Part shown: positions 9,397 through 18,622 of the stretch, piece by piece | How the letters are laid out: each line of letters starts with the position of its first letter | Numbering within the stretch: the stretch's first letter is position 1 | The notes under the pieces: model-generated | What the model saw: the letters and a program-made list of their open reading frames with translations, nothing else | Databases searched by the model: none | What the model was told of the DNA's origin: nothing | Translations under genes and position numbers: made by a program | Assembly (NCBI RefSeq): GCF_023283535.1 | Contig: NZ_JAKILT010000021.1 | Location: 1 to 64,000 of the forward strand | From: Shewanella sairae | Lineage (GTDB): Bacteria > Pseudomonadota > Gammaproteobacteria > Enterobacterales > Shewanellaceae | Direction: 5' to 3' | DNA length: 64,000 nt

Positions 9397-9807
9397 ATGG
9401 CGCAGTTACTCCACACCATGTTACGTGTCGGCAATCTTGAACGCAGCATCGAGTTTTACACCAAAGTACTAGGCATGAAGCTCCTTAGACAAAGCGAAAA
9501 TAGCGAATATCAATATACCTTAGCCTTTGTTGGATTTGATGAAGAGTCTACAGGAAGCGCTGTAATTGAGCTTACATACAACTGGGGCACTGAGAGCTAC
9601 GATCATGGCAATGCTTTTGGTCATATCGCTATCGGTGAAGAAGATATCTATGCTCGTTGTGAAGCGATTACCGCGGCCGGTGGTAAAGTGATTCGCCCTG
9701 CGGGCCCAGTCGCTGGCGGCAGTACTGAAATCGCGTTTGTTGAAGATCCAGACGGTTACAAAATTGAATTTATTCAGATGAGCTCTGCGGAGAAAGGTTT
9801 AGGTTAA
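9397..9807 (+). CDS. gloA: Lactoylglutathione lyase (glyoxalase I)
   Basis: A 136-residue metalloenzyme that converts the hemithioacetal of methylglyoxal and glutathione to S-lactoylglutathione. The sequence follows E. coli GloA closely: [20 protein letters not shown] at the start, [10 protein letters not shown] in the middle and [10 protein letters not shown] near the end. The four metal ligands are present (His6, Glu near 58, His near 76, Glu near 124). AGGAAG lies upstream of the ATG, and the gene is followed by a terminator, so it is monocistronic. Confidence 0.98.
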   Translation: MAQLLHTMLRVGNLERSIEFYTKVLGMKLLRQSENSEYQYTLAFVGFDEESTGSAVIELTYNWGTESYDHGNAFGHIAIGEEDIYARCEAITAAGGKVIRPAGPVAGGSTEIAFVEDPDGYKIEFIQMSSAEKGLG

Positions 9808-9833
9808 TTTTTTACCTTCTCTTTTTCCCAATA

Positions 9834-9859
9834 AAAAAAGCGCCGTAAGGCGCTTTTTC
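9834..9859. terminator. Bidirectional terminator between gloA and the TonB receptor
   Basis: Stem AAAAAGCGCC/GGCGCTTTTT with a GTAA tetraloop, lying between two convergent genes and flanked by A and T runs on both sides. Confidence 0.92.
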
Positions 9860-9883
9860 TTTAGGTTAAATAGCTAATGCTAT

Positions 9884-12400
9884 TTAGAACTTCATGGTTA
9901 CACCAGCGAAGTAAGTGCGACCAATTACGTCGTAAACTTCTGGTACTGTACCACCGTCACTACCGTTAGAAACTTTTGATGGTTCTTCATCAGTAAAGTT
10001 CTTAACACCAGCGCTTAGCATCCAAGCATCGTTGATGAAGTATGAAGCTGAAAGGTTGTGGTATAGAACAGAGTCTACAGTATCACCTGTCGCTAAGTCG
10101 TCCATTTCACCAATGTAACGGTTGAAGTACATTACGGTCCAGTCATCTTGTCCCGCTTTAATGCTGAAGTTGTTACGAACTTCTGCATATGCACCGAAGT
10201 TACCATCGATTGTACCTGTGTAATCTTTGCCGTCTTGCTCAAAGTTAAGCAAGTAAGTCGTGTCATTGCTTACGGTCCAGTCTAGGTTTAGCACTTCAAA
10301 GCTATAAGCTAAGTTAAAGTCAATACCGCTTGTATCTTGGAAACCTACGTTAGTTAGTGAGTTAGTCAAGTTAGACAAGTCACCATCAGCACCAATGTTA
10401 AAGGTTTCACATGCTGATGCATCACCGCCATAACAAGCATCGATACCCGCTTGCGTGTCAAGACGCGTAATTGCGTTCTTCACTTTAAAGCGCCAGTAAT
10501 CAACTGTTAACGACATACCATCTACATAGCTTGGCGAGTAAACTAAACCAGCAGTGTAAGACTCAGACTCCTCAGGCTTTAGGTCTTCATCAGACGTACG
10601 GTTTACTAGGATCTGTGGGTCTTTTTCGTTACCCCATGGGTCGACTAGGTAGTCGTAAGAACCTGAGTTACCACCATATAGCTCACTTACGCTTGGCGCA
10701 CGGAAACCGGTTGCCGCTACAGTACGTAGCATTAACTCATCAGTAGCTTCATAAGTAAGACCAATCTTCCAAGTTGATGCATTACCAAATGTTGAGTAAT
10801 CATCAAAGCGTAGTGCAAATTCACCGGTTAGCTTATCAGTAAATGGTACGCTAACTTCTTGGAATACCGAAATTACATTGTAGCTACCATCTGTTGGATC
10901 TTGCTGCGCTGCAGTACTTTCACCAGCTACAACAATTGGATCCGGATTGTAGTAACCGCTTTCGTAGCGATACTCAGTACCGATAGCGAATGCAACAGCA
11001 CCTGCATCTAGGTCAAACAGTTCACCGTTAAGACCTGCAGAGAATACATGCTGCTCGTTACCACCATCAGCTTCTTCATCATAAGAAACACTATTCAGAA
11101 CATCTTGATCAGTCATTGGCTGACCAGTTAACCATGGATCTTGGTCAGCATAGATAGCATCAGCCATCAAGTTAGCGTTAATAGAGTTTTCTACGCCAGT
11201 CTTAGCTTTGTTATTACCGTAAGTGTACGAAGCATCCCAGTTCATACCCGTATTGATATCTAGTGAACCTTCAAGGCCTGCAGAAATACGCCATGTATCA
11301 GTGTCCTGGTTATAAATACGTGGACCCACGTCATTCATACGCTTTCTGTAGTTAACTTGACCGTTCTTATCTGGAGTAATACCAGCATCGATCATGTCTT
11401 GATCAAGCTCTAAACATGTCATTGGATCTTGTCCAGCTTCACACACATCTAGCATGATGTTGGCAGGCTGTGGAGCTAACTGTTGGTTAGACTTACGCTT
11501 GGTATATAGAATGTCACCGGTCATTACGATGTCATCACCTAGCTCTTGAGTCATGTTAGCAAATAGACTGTAACGCTTGCTTGGAGTCTGGTAGAAGCTA
11601 TCTTGAGTAAAATCATAACCTTCAGAGCGATCTACCCAGTTACCATTTTCATCTTTAACCTTACCGCCCAAAGAGCCATTTGGAATAAATGAGCTGTTAC
11701 CTGGATCTGTCCAGTCACGGTCAGACTGAATTACACCTTTACGCTCAGAGTATGCTGCACCAAATGTGTAGTTACCGGTATCAGTGTTAAAACCATAAAG
11801 TGCGCTGATTTCACCATTTTCGCCGTCGCTCTTGTCGGTCATGCCGCCTTGAACGTCAACTTGGAAACCTTCAAAGTCTTTCTTAGTGATGATGTTTACA
11901 ACACCAGCAATTGCATCTGAACCATATACTGCTGATGCGCCATCTTTTAAAATTTCAACACGTGCGATCATCGCAACAGGAATAGAGTTAAGGTCAACAG
12001 AGCTGTTTGCACCAGAACCTGAGTTCACCATACGGCGACCATTTAACAGTACTAGTGTACGCTGTGAACCCATACCGCGAAGGTCAACTTGAGCAACACC
12101 GTCAGCACCATTGTTAGTGCTAGAACCTACGGCTTTACCACCCATAGATGTTTGAGCTTGTAGCAATTCGTCAACGGTAGTAAAACCTTCTGCACGAATT
12201 TCTTCCGCGCCAATAACAGTAACTGGCGATGCAGTTTCCATGTCTTGACGTTGGATGCGGGAGCCGGTGACAGCGATGCGTTCTACATCAGCACCAACCT
12301 CTTCAGCAAAGGCGATGTTCGATGTAGCAAATGCAGTAGTTGAAACCGAAGCAATCAAGCCAAACTTGATTGCTGAGGCCAATTTAGATGGTCTGTTCAT
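9884..12400 (-). CDS. TonB-dependent outer-membrane receptor
   Basis: An 838-residue outer-membrane transporter that imports an unidentified ligand using TonB energy. A signal peptide ends near residue 32 (AFA), followed by a TonB box-like segment VERIAVTG. The plug domain (about 45-165) contains VLLNGRRMVNSG and VEILKDGASAVYGSDAIAGVVNI. The rest is a 22-strand-type barrel ending in the aromatic residue F (FAGVTMKF). The ATG at 12400 is preferred over an upstream in-frame start at 12421 because GGGAG lies 9 bp before it. The barrel has several CxxxxxxC pairs. No neighbouring transport or catabolic gene reveals the substrate. The gene is alone between a terminator and a 684-bp leader with CRP-like sites. 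Confidence 0.95.
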   Translation of the reverse strand: MNRPSKLASAIKFGLIASVSTTAFATSNIAFAEEVGADVERIAVTGSRIQRQDMETASPVTVIGAEEIRAEGFTTVDELLQAQTSMGGKAVGSSTNNGADGVAQVDLRGMGSQRTLVLLNGRRMVNSGSGANSSVDLNSIPVAMIARVEILKDGASAVYGSDAIAGVVNIITKKDFEGFQVDVQGGMTDKSDGENGEISALYGFNTDTGNYTFGAAYSERKGVIQSDRDWTDPGNSSFIPNGSLGGKVKDENGNWVDRSEGYDFTQDSFYQTPSKRYSLFANMTQELGDDIVMTGDILYTKRKSNQQLAPQPANIMLDVCEAGQDPMTCLELDQDMIDAGITPDKNGQVNYRKRMNDVGPRIYNQDTDTWRISAGLEGSLDINTGMNWDASYTYGNNKAKTGVENSINANLMADAIYADQDPWLTGQPMTDQDVLNSVSYDEEADGGNEQHVFSAGLNGELFDLDAGAVAFAIGTEYRYESGYYNPDPIVVAGESTAAQQDPTDGSYNVISVFQEVSVPFTDKLTGEFALRFDDYSTFGNASTWKIGLTYEATDELMLRTVAATGFRAPSVSELYGGNSGSYDYLVDPWGNEKDPQILVNRTSDEDLKPEESESYTAGLVYSPSYVDGMSLTVDYWRFKVKNAITRLDTQAGIDACYGGDASACETFNIGADGDLSNLTNSLTNVGFQDTSGIDFNLAYSFEVLNLDWTVSNDTTYLLNFEQDGKDYTGTIDGNFGAYAEVRNNFSIKAGQDDWTVMYFNRYIGEMDDLATGDTVDSVLYHNLSASYFINDAWMLSAGVKNFTDEEPSKVSNGSDGGTVPEVYDVIGRTYFAGVTMKF

Positions 12401-12583
12401 TATGTTGTACTCCCTAACCAATTTATTTTTATATATACGTCATTTGTTATTTCAGACGTTGATTAGGATACTGCTAGTTCACGTTTACCCCGTCAATCAA
12501 GCAATTCATTAACCACAGCAGCAAAAAAGTTGTTAAAAGTTAAATAAAATGTAAACCAAAATAAGTTCAACACCACCCAACAA

Positions 12584-12599
12584 TGTGACCAGCGTCACT
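12584..12599. promoter_or_regulatory. CRP-like operator 1 upstream of the TonB receptor
   Basis: TGTGACCAGCGTCACT matches the CRP consensus TGTGA-N6-TCACA at nine of ten key bases. It lies about 184 bp upstream of the receptor start. Shewanella use CRP as a major anaerobic regulator, so such a site is plausible; binding is inferred. Confidence 0.6.
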
Positions 12600-12690
12600 T
12601 ATCAGTTTAAATCGCTGTATATATCAAAAATACCAGATAAAACACCTGAAAGGCGTGCAACATATATTTAACCCTACGACAAGACAGAAG

Positions 12691-12706
12691 TGCGACACAG
12701 ATCACA
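12691..12706. promoter_or_regulatory. CRP-like operator 2 upstream of the TonB receptor
   Basis: On the minus strand TGTGATCTGTGTCGCA matches TGTGA-N6-TCACA with one mismatch in the second half. It lies 107 bp further upstream than the first site, close to ten helical turns. Confidence 0.5.
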
Positions 12707-13084
12707 ATTCCACAACGTGTAATTTAGTAAAGGCACTGCCTGCTGTTGTAATACTTAGATGTTGCTCATGTTTTTTTAGAAAAAACTAAGCTAGTAAACA
12801 GGAGATATTCAGTTTCAGGCTATCAAAAATGCAGAAATGTGAATAGATGTAACATAAAGACACTTTGGCTAATTAGAATACAACACAAGGGAGAAATTGA
12901 TTTAGGCTGACACAAAGCGTGATCTTAACTTACGCCCGTTGAAGTATTCATGTCCGCAGAGGTCCTATATGTGAATAGGCCAAAACTGTCGTTTACGTAA
13001 GATTCAAGAATTCACAACAAGGCTAAATGAGTACACAAAAAACCATGCCCAAGCTTTGAACTAGGTATGCGGATGCTGAGTCGA

Positions 13085-13504
13085 CTATTGGTAGTTCACT
13101 TCTATGACATAATCTAAGCTCATCCCCCCTAGCGAAGATGGCGTTTCAACGATTAATTCACCACCAATATATAACTCTGTTGGTACATCGGATAGCGATA
13201 AAGACAACGTCTGCTTACCGTTAGGTAAAATCGGGGTAAATGCTACCGCCCCATTCGAAGTAGCTTTAACCGTGATTTGTATACGCTGATTTTCTTCCCC
13301 TCTTACCAATAATTTTCCCAAAGAGGTATTTGACTCAGAACATGCATTACCTTGACGCCCATTGGCGGTTAGTTCACAAATTCCATGAGTAAAATTGTAG
13401 ATATCGCCTAGCTCAATTGCTTTGGTTTGCTCGATTGAAACGGGAATAATAAGGTTTAAGTGGGCTTGTGCAAGCGCAGTTGCTAATCCAAACAAAAGTG
13501 TCAT
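13085..13504 (-). CDS. Secreted DUF4402-type protein (possible minor or tip pilus subunit)
   Basis: A 139-residue protein with a short signal peptide (cleavage near residue 14, ALAQA). The mature part is all-beta in character, with LNLIIPVSIEQTKAIELGDI at the start, two cysteines that could form a disulfide (near 43 and 55), and a C-terminal YVIEVNYQ. It shares the overall plan and the end motif (Y-x-V-x-V-x-Y) with the protein encoded at 17620-18087, which suggests both are subunits handled by the same export system. It is the last gene of the minus-strand cluster, after the usher, which is the usual place for a tip or minor subunit. Confidence 0.7.
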   Translation of the reverse strand: MTLLFGLATALAQAHLNLIIPVSIEQTKAIELGDIYNFTHGICELTANGRQGNACSESNTSLGKLLVRGEENQRIQITVKATSNGAVAFTPILPNGKQTLSLSLSDVPTELYIGGELIVETPSSLGGMSLDYVIEVNYQ

Positions 13505-13656
13505 GTTAATCCATTAACAAAGAGTCATCACAACTGATTATAGCTTGTCTTTGGGAAATATTAGTGCTTATAGAGACAAACGACTCGCTCAGGTTAAAAA
13601 CGTGAGCTCAGAGATAATTACCGCTGTTATTCGCAGTACAGACGAGCACATTTAAG

Positions 13657-16600
13657 CTAAGAGTTTGTTTGGCGCTCTATTGTAAACTTAGGCAATTGAA
13701 TAAAATCTCCAGGTGTTAACTTGACTGTTTGAATGAAAATATCATTGATGAAAAGCTCATACTCTCCGGGTAACATCTGGTCTAAAATGAAGATACCGTC
13801 ATACTCAACCCGCGTAGAGTTCGAAATATCCGAACTCTTTGCCCTTAACTCTACAAAAACTCCGGATGCAGGTGAGTTATCTTTATCATCAAAAACCACT
13901 TCTCCTTCGAGTTCAGCTGTATACATGACAGGGAATAAAATGGGCTGGATATGTCCAGGGTGTGGATTAACGCTAATGATATGGGCTGCTGGTAATAAAA
14001 ATGGATCTTTTAAACTATTTTCATTCAACACTAACTTTTGTTGCCGATTTGTTTGCAGCTGAGTAATAAGAAGCTCACCATTAAGGTCCGTTTGTTTATT
14101 TGATTGACTGTGCCCCGTAAACTTTAAGCCTGATATAGGTAGCTCAATATCGTCAAATAAGCCGTTCGCGTTATCATCTTGAAAAGCGATAATCTTCACA
14201 CTACCGGTATTGATATAGCTCATACGATCAACTAACCAACGATCAGGTTCAGTATCCCATAAAAACGCGCTATTCCATTTCATTTGTGCTAACCAATCAC
14301 CATTCGAACGGTTATCTAATTCTAGCCTTAGCGCGCCATAATCAAATAAATAAGATATCGAATTTCTGACAGTAAAGTCACTGCTACCATTTGGTTGATA
14401 ACCCAACTCAAGTTGATAGTTAGCTCTATCGGTCAGTGCTGTATTAAAGTTAGTGTTCCACTGATTAAGAGAAAGTTCTGGCGCAATATCTAGATCAACA
14501 TAACTACGTATTTGCCAGTTATTGATCCGGCCAGAGATAGCAAGACGGTCGCTCCAACGTCCGATACTATTTAAACTAGACCAACGTAAATCATTGCTCA
14601 ATGACAATGCGTTAAACTGACTTGATAGTAAAAAGTTGGCTTGAGTATTATCGCTACCCAAATTAACAGCCTGCCAACGCGCTCCAAATCCCCAATTTAA
14701 TGTGCTCCCATCTAGTGATCCACTAATATTGATAAGCGCTTCTTGATCTATTCGACCATCGATATTGTCCCAAGTCGAATAATTACTGTACTTTTGCCAC
14801 TCAGCCTGCCAATCAAGCTCGCTTTGACTCCCCTGAATTGCAACACTGGTCGCATAGCCCGTAGGGCTATTGACATAATTTAGCTGTACTAACTGCGAGT
14901 CACCGACAAAGTTCACTGATAGCCTAGGTAAAAACTGCCACTCTTTTAAAGTATTTTGCTGCTGAACGAGGGCAAGCCCGACTGTCATATCATCCGCTAA
15001 TGCCCAATTAACATCGGCATAATACTGTTTTAAGTCATCAAGTTCCCTAGCCATCGCGCCAAAATTGACACCAACATTACCTTTTTCAAGTAACGAGCTG
15101 TCCAATAGCTTACTAAAAGATTCGGTACGGATTTCACCATTAGGACCATAAAAGCGCAATTGATATTGATTTAGTCCAATATAATAAGGCACATCAGCAA
15201 ATCGATATTGACCATCAGACTTTACCCGTTGCACTCCTACCAAAGTGTTATTCCGATAGAGTTCAACGTCCCAATCAGGATCCAATTCACCTTCAACAAC
15301 AATTGAGCGCAAATCACCGGTAAATGTGCTACCTGCACTCACTATAGCGCCCACACCGAGCACAGAATCAGATACTAAAGACAAACTATGGCTGTCTACA
15401 TTGCCAATTCGGTAGAAGTTGACCCACTGTTCTTGTAGTTCTCGCTCAAGGTAAGCGTTAAAAGAGCTTCCGCTAGCACTTTGCGAATAAGCGGCGTAAG
15501 TATTGTGGCCCAACAAATCTGCTCTTGTCTGTAAAAAAGCGTCGGCTTCGGTATGTTTAATATCATTAAGTGATTGCGTTCTAACACCGATATCAGCGTT
15601 AACCGCCAAATCTCCCAATAACGCATATTCCTTACTAATTTTTTTAACTGGTCGGCTTTGGTTATTTTTCTTTTGGGCATTAAATAGTTCAAAGCGCTTT
15701 TGCCTTTCAAGAAGCAAAGTTAAAGGAATGTGTTTACTCGCTTGAATATCAAATTTTTGTCTTGCAGAATCAAAAGACACGGCAAGCCCTAACAACTGCT
15801 CAAGTACCCTAGACTCAATATATAAATCCCAACTATCGTGATAAACGATGGTTTCAGATTTATCGCAATTGTCACTTATATTTCGAAAAACCATCAGGTC
15901 TTGGCTGATATCAACTAGATGGCTTTCTTCGATAAACCAACCATTTGCAGACAGTGTATCGATATCAACTTGGATCGGTAGGTGCAATAACTCAGCAATG
16001 TATTCAAGAGGCAAATATTGCATCCCATTTTGCTGATAAACAAACATTTCATTGCTCAATTGCATCTTGGCATAATTAAGCTGAGTCACCAAAAATAGTG
16101 ACTCTTGAGTCACCTGATTTTGATAGGGTATGGCTAACTGCCCAACACATTGCAACTTCGCCGAAGCGATTTCTCCAATTTTGCTACCACTCATTGTTTG
16201 GTTAGATCGACTATCTATCACGCTATCCTGAGTCATCATAGAAAGAACGGACGTTTGCGTCGGTTTTGACGAGGGCAATAACTGCATATTTGGCATCAAC
16301 TTTGAATCTTGGCTTACTATTTTAGATTCCGACGCCTGTCTTCGTTTGAGTGGCATTGTAGACACATTTGCGGACTTGGACTTACCCATCGCCGATGACA
16401 AAACAGATGCAGCTTCATTCGATGATTTAGATTGCTTTGCTTGATAAATTGTTAACGGCTTTGATATAGGGTTTTCATTTATAGCTGATGTGACAATAGC
16501 GCCATTACGACTTAGATTAATCGAATCTGACGCTAATGAAGTATTGCTTGAAAAGTGATTTGCTTCAGGCAGAACTTCTGAGCGACTTGTGTTTAACTCT

Positions 16601-16710
16601 TCTAGCTGGGGTGCTATCGATAGCTCTTTTGATGCGAGAAGCGATACAAGAAAAATCGCCGCCAGCGTTAGCCAACGTGCGATTTGCAATAAATATAATA
16701 AAGCTGACAC
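13657..16710 (-). CDS. Usher-like outer-membrane protein of a chaperone-usher-type cluster
   Basis: A 1017-residue protein, predicted to form a large beta-barrel that exports DUF4402 subunits. Order: membrane-proximal signal segment about 8-27; a 160-residue Ser/Asn-rich low-complexity region about 30-190; a globular N-terminal domain about 190-340; a barrel region about 360-840 with the usher-like stretch VPYYIGLNQYQLRFYGPNGE; and two C-terminal beta-sandwich-like domains. The first of these contains QDDNANGLFDDIELPI, which resembles a calcium-binding loop. It is longer than classical PapC/FimD ushers, and the low-complexity segment is unusual. The start is GTG at 16710, 5 bp after the chaperone stop, with a weak ribosome-binding site. 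Confidence 0.7.
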   Translation of the reverse strand: MSALLYLLQIARWLTLAAIFLVSLLASKELSIAPQLEELNTSRSEVLPEANHFSSNTSLASDSINLSRNGAIVTSAINENPISKPLTIYQAKQSKSSNEAASVLSSAMGKSKSANVSTMPLKRRQASESKIVSQDSKLMPNMQLLPSSKPTQTSVLSMMTQDSVIDSRSNQTMSGSKIGEIASAKLQCVGQLAIPYQNQVTQESLFLVTQLNYAKMQLSNEMFVYQQNGMQYLPLEYIAELLHLPIQVDIDTLSANGWFIEESHLVDISQDLMVFRNISDNCDKSETIVYHDSWDLYIESRVLEQLLGLAVSFDSARQKFDIQASKHIPLTLLLERQKRFELFNAQKKNNQSRPVKKISKEYALLGDLAVNADIGVRTQSLNDIKHTEADAFLQTRADLLGHNTYAAYSQSASGSSFNAYLERELQEQWVNFYRIGNVDSHSLSLVSDSVLGVGAIVSAGSTFTGDLRSIVVEGELDPDWDVELYRNNTLVGVQRVKSDGQYRFADVPYYIGLNQYQLRFYGPNGEIRTESFSKLLDSSLLEKGNVGVNFGAMARELDDLKQYYADVNWALADDMTVGLALVQQQNTLKEWQFLPRLSVNFVGDSQLVQLNYVNSPTGYATSVAIQGSQSELDWQAEWQKYSNYSTWDNIDGRIDQEALINISGSLDGSTLNWGFGARWQAVNLGSDNTQANFLLSSQFNALSLSNDLRWSSLNSIGRWSDRLAISGRINNWQIRSYVDLDIAPELSLNQWNTNFNTALTDRANYQLELGYQPNGSSDFTVRNSISYLFDYGALRLELDNRSNGDWLAQMKWNSAFLWDTEPDRWLVDRMSYINTGSVKIIAFQDDNANGLFDDIELPISGLKFTGHSQSNKQTDLNGELLITQLQTNRQQKLVLNENSLKDPFLLPAAHIISVNPHPGHIQPILFPVMYTAELEGEVVFDDKDNSPASGVFVELRAKSSDISNSTRVEYDGIFILDQMLPGEYELFINDIFIQTVKLTPGDFIQLPKFTIERQTNS

Positions 16711-16715
16711 TTTAA

Positions 16716-17495
16716 CTAAAGCGCTATCTTAGCCTCGACTATTTTCGGCTGATAAAGCGAATTATTTTCTTTGTATCGCACAAGTAACTCACTGGAATTT
16801 AGCGGTTTCGTTAAAGGTATTAAAAAGTTTCTTTCTGATAATTCAGTATAAATTGCAATATTTTTTGACACACCAACAATTTCATTTGTGATTGTATTAA
16901 TAACTTCAATATCACCAAAACTACTACGGTCTCCCGTGCGCTGTAGCGTTACTTCAACCGCATGCTTGTCACTATCCAGTTGGCTTCTTTCTATAGAGAG
17001 GTCACTTGTTAACTGACCAACCCGCATAATAACAGGTATGGATATTTTTAAATAAGCTGAAATATTTAAGCTAACAGTGTCGCTATGCGATTGCTGTGAC
17101 GCTTGATTACTCACCGGTGCTAATGGGATCTGGTGGAACACAATATAACTTCTATATTCGCCCGGTATTATATTTCGCGGTACTCTAGCAGCTAAACGAA
17201 CTCGAGTGCCCTGCTCTGGCTCTAAGCTCACACGACGAGGAGAATAACGCACAAAGCTTGCTACCGATTGCGTTGCTTGCTCTTTTGTCAGCTCTGCATA
17301 TTCGCCATTGGCAAGCATCTTTTTATCTTCAAAGTAAACATTATAACGTGCGGCTTCAGTGCCTTTATTTACAAGGGAAAAGACTGCGCTGGTATTTTTT
17401 TTATCCAGCTCAACACGAGTGGGATTTACCAGCAGGTTAGCGGAAGCATTAAAAGCAAATAGTGCTGTAATACAGCAAGTAATTAGTTTCTTCAT
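16716..17495 (-). CDS. Periplasmic PapD-like pilus chaperone
   Basis: A 259-residue secreted protein with a signal peptide ending near residue 19 (FNASA). The N-terminal immunoglobulin-like domain contains LLVNPTRVELDKKNTSAVFSLVNKG and the chaperone-type strand VRYSPRRVSLEPEQGTRVRL. The second domain follows from about 150. Such chaperones complete the fold of pilus subunits by donating a strand and deliver them to an usher. It lies between the putative major subunit and the usher, as expected. A 124-bp gap with a palindrome separates it from the upstream subunit gene. Confidence 0.85.
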   Translation of the reverse strand: MKKLITCCITALFAFNASANLLVNPTRVELDKKNTSAVFSLVNKGTEAARYNVYFEDKKMLANGEYAELTKEQATQSVASFVRYSPRRVSLEPEQGTRVRLAARVPRNIIPGEYRSYIVFHQIPLAPVSNQASQQSHSDTVSLNISAYLKISIPVIMRVGQLTSDLSIERSQLDSDKHAVEVTLQRTGDRSSFGDIEVINTITNEIVGVSKNIAIYTELSERNFLIPLTKPLNSSELLVRYKENNSLYQPKIVEAKIAL

Positions 17496-17556
17496 AAGGT
17501 CGCCTAGCTAATTAGAGGTTAAACCTCATTATTGTTTTTAGATAGCTTACTTCGGC

Positions 17557-17572
17557 ACTGACAATTGTCAGT
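17557..17572. promoter_or_regulatory. Perfect 16-bp palindrome between subunit and chaperone genes
   Basis: ACTGACAATTGTCAGT is fully self-complementary and lies 62 bp upstream of the chaperone start. Next to it (17578-17611) is an imperfect inverted repeat ATAGGG/CCCTAT that could form a hairpin after the subunit gene. Either may act as an operator, an attenuator or an RNA-processing site that sets the subunit-to-machinery ratio. Confidence 0.45.
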
Positions 17573-17619
17573 TAAAAATAGGGGCAACATTGATATTAAT
17601 ATTGACCCTATACTTATAT

Positions 17620-18087
17620 TTAGTAAGTAACACTCACAGTATAACTAATTGCCTTAACACCCGCTGTTGCGTTAGCAGCAACAACATCAATTGTCCCACC
17701 AACATTAATTGATGCGGTACCACTTATAATATCAACGGTATTAGCAGTAATTTGTGGCGTAAAGGTGACACCTGGTACAGAAGAACTATCAGCAGCAGAT
17801 AGTGCTACGTTTACAGTTGCATCAGCACCCGTAATATTAAATACGCCGCTCTGTGCTGCATTTCCGCCTGGTACACAACTTGAGCCTGATACAGAATTTG
17901 ATTCGGTTAATACACACTGTCCGTCAGCAAGTGATATATCACCAAAATCCATCGCCGTAGCTTCTGTTACAACAATAGGAACAATCAGGTTAAAGTTAGC
18001 AGTACCGGTTTGATCTGTCGCAGACACACCAGCAGACAGTAGAAATGATGATGCCATAAGGGTAGAAAGCAGTGTTTTTTTATTCAT
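17620..18087 (-). CDS. Secreted DUF4402-type protein, probable major pilus subunit
   Basis: A 155-residue protein with a clear signal peptide (ASSFLLSAGVSA, cleavage near 23). The mature part is rich in Ala, Val, Thr and Gly. It contains FNLIVPIVVTEATAMDFGDI, a cysteine pair (near 58 and 71), and ends in ISYTVSVTY, consistent with an immunoglobulin-like pilus subunit. It is first in the minus-strand cluster, followed by chaperone, usher and the smaller relative. This order and composition support a role as the structural subunit; no receptor or adhesin function can be read from it. Confidence 0.75.
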   Translation of the reverse strand: MNKKTLLSTLMASSFLLSAGVSATDQTGTANFNLIVPIVVTEATAMDFGDISLADGQCVLTESNSVSGSSCVPGGNAAQSGVFNITGADATVNVALSAADSSSVPGVTFTPQITANTVDIISGTASINVGGTIDVVAANATAGVKAISYTVSVTY

Positions 18088-18622
18088 TTTTAATTTACCT
18101 ACATTTTAACGTTAATATTTGTTAAATCCCCCCGCTTAGACAACAATGATAAATGCATGAAATTATGCCAATTTATCCTCCAAGCAGCGCTAGAGCTAGA
18201 AGCTATAACAATTTCGCTACATTTGACAATACTTTTAAGTTTGACTTCATAAAAGTGTCACACTGATAAATTAATAAAAAATATTAACCCTTAGCTTTTA
18301 TAAGGCATTAAAAAGCCACCAATCCAATTAATCACTATCAAAACCACATAAGACAGAGGATAAAACCAACCTAGTGGCATTTATTGGCGTATTTAATCAC
18401 ATATTTATATTAAGGTTAAAATTCGGGTATAACTAGTAAGTATAAGTGATAACCAATTTGAATAACTCGTTAGTCTACACTGAATGTTTTTTATTAGACT
18501 TTTATACTATAAGCGAGCTAATAACAGAGTACTAAAACACAAGGAAAAACTGTCTCCCCTGTTTGTGTTTTTTATACTTCACGTTACTCTATAAAAAATA
18601 ATAACGTATAAGAGCTAAACCA
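18088..18622. other. Divergent 535-bp intergenic region of the pilus-like cluster
   Basis: No gene was found. It must contain the promoter of the minus-strand cluster and that of the plus-strand orphan at 18623. A 9-bp inverted repeat AAAACACAA/TTGTGTTTT (about 18534-18572, loop about 20) followed by T residues lies 50 bp before the orphan and could be an attenuator, but the loop is long. Confidence 0.5.

Larger units (their letters stand above)
12401..13084. other. 684-bp intergenic region upstream of the TonB receptor
   Basis: No credible open reading frame, tRNA or strong hairpin was found. The region is AT-rich and carries two CRP-like palindromes listed separately. It must hold the promoter of the minus-strand receptor and the 3' end of the minus-strand cluster at 13085. 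Confidence 0.6.

Noticed and set aside
12900..13084. Inverted repeat near ATCTTAACTTACG / CGTAAGAT as a terminator or operator
   Set aside because: The match is imperfect, widely spaced and without a T-run, so it could be chance.
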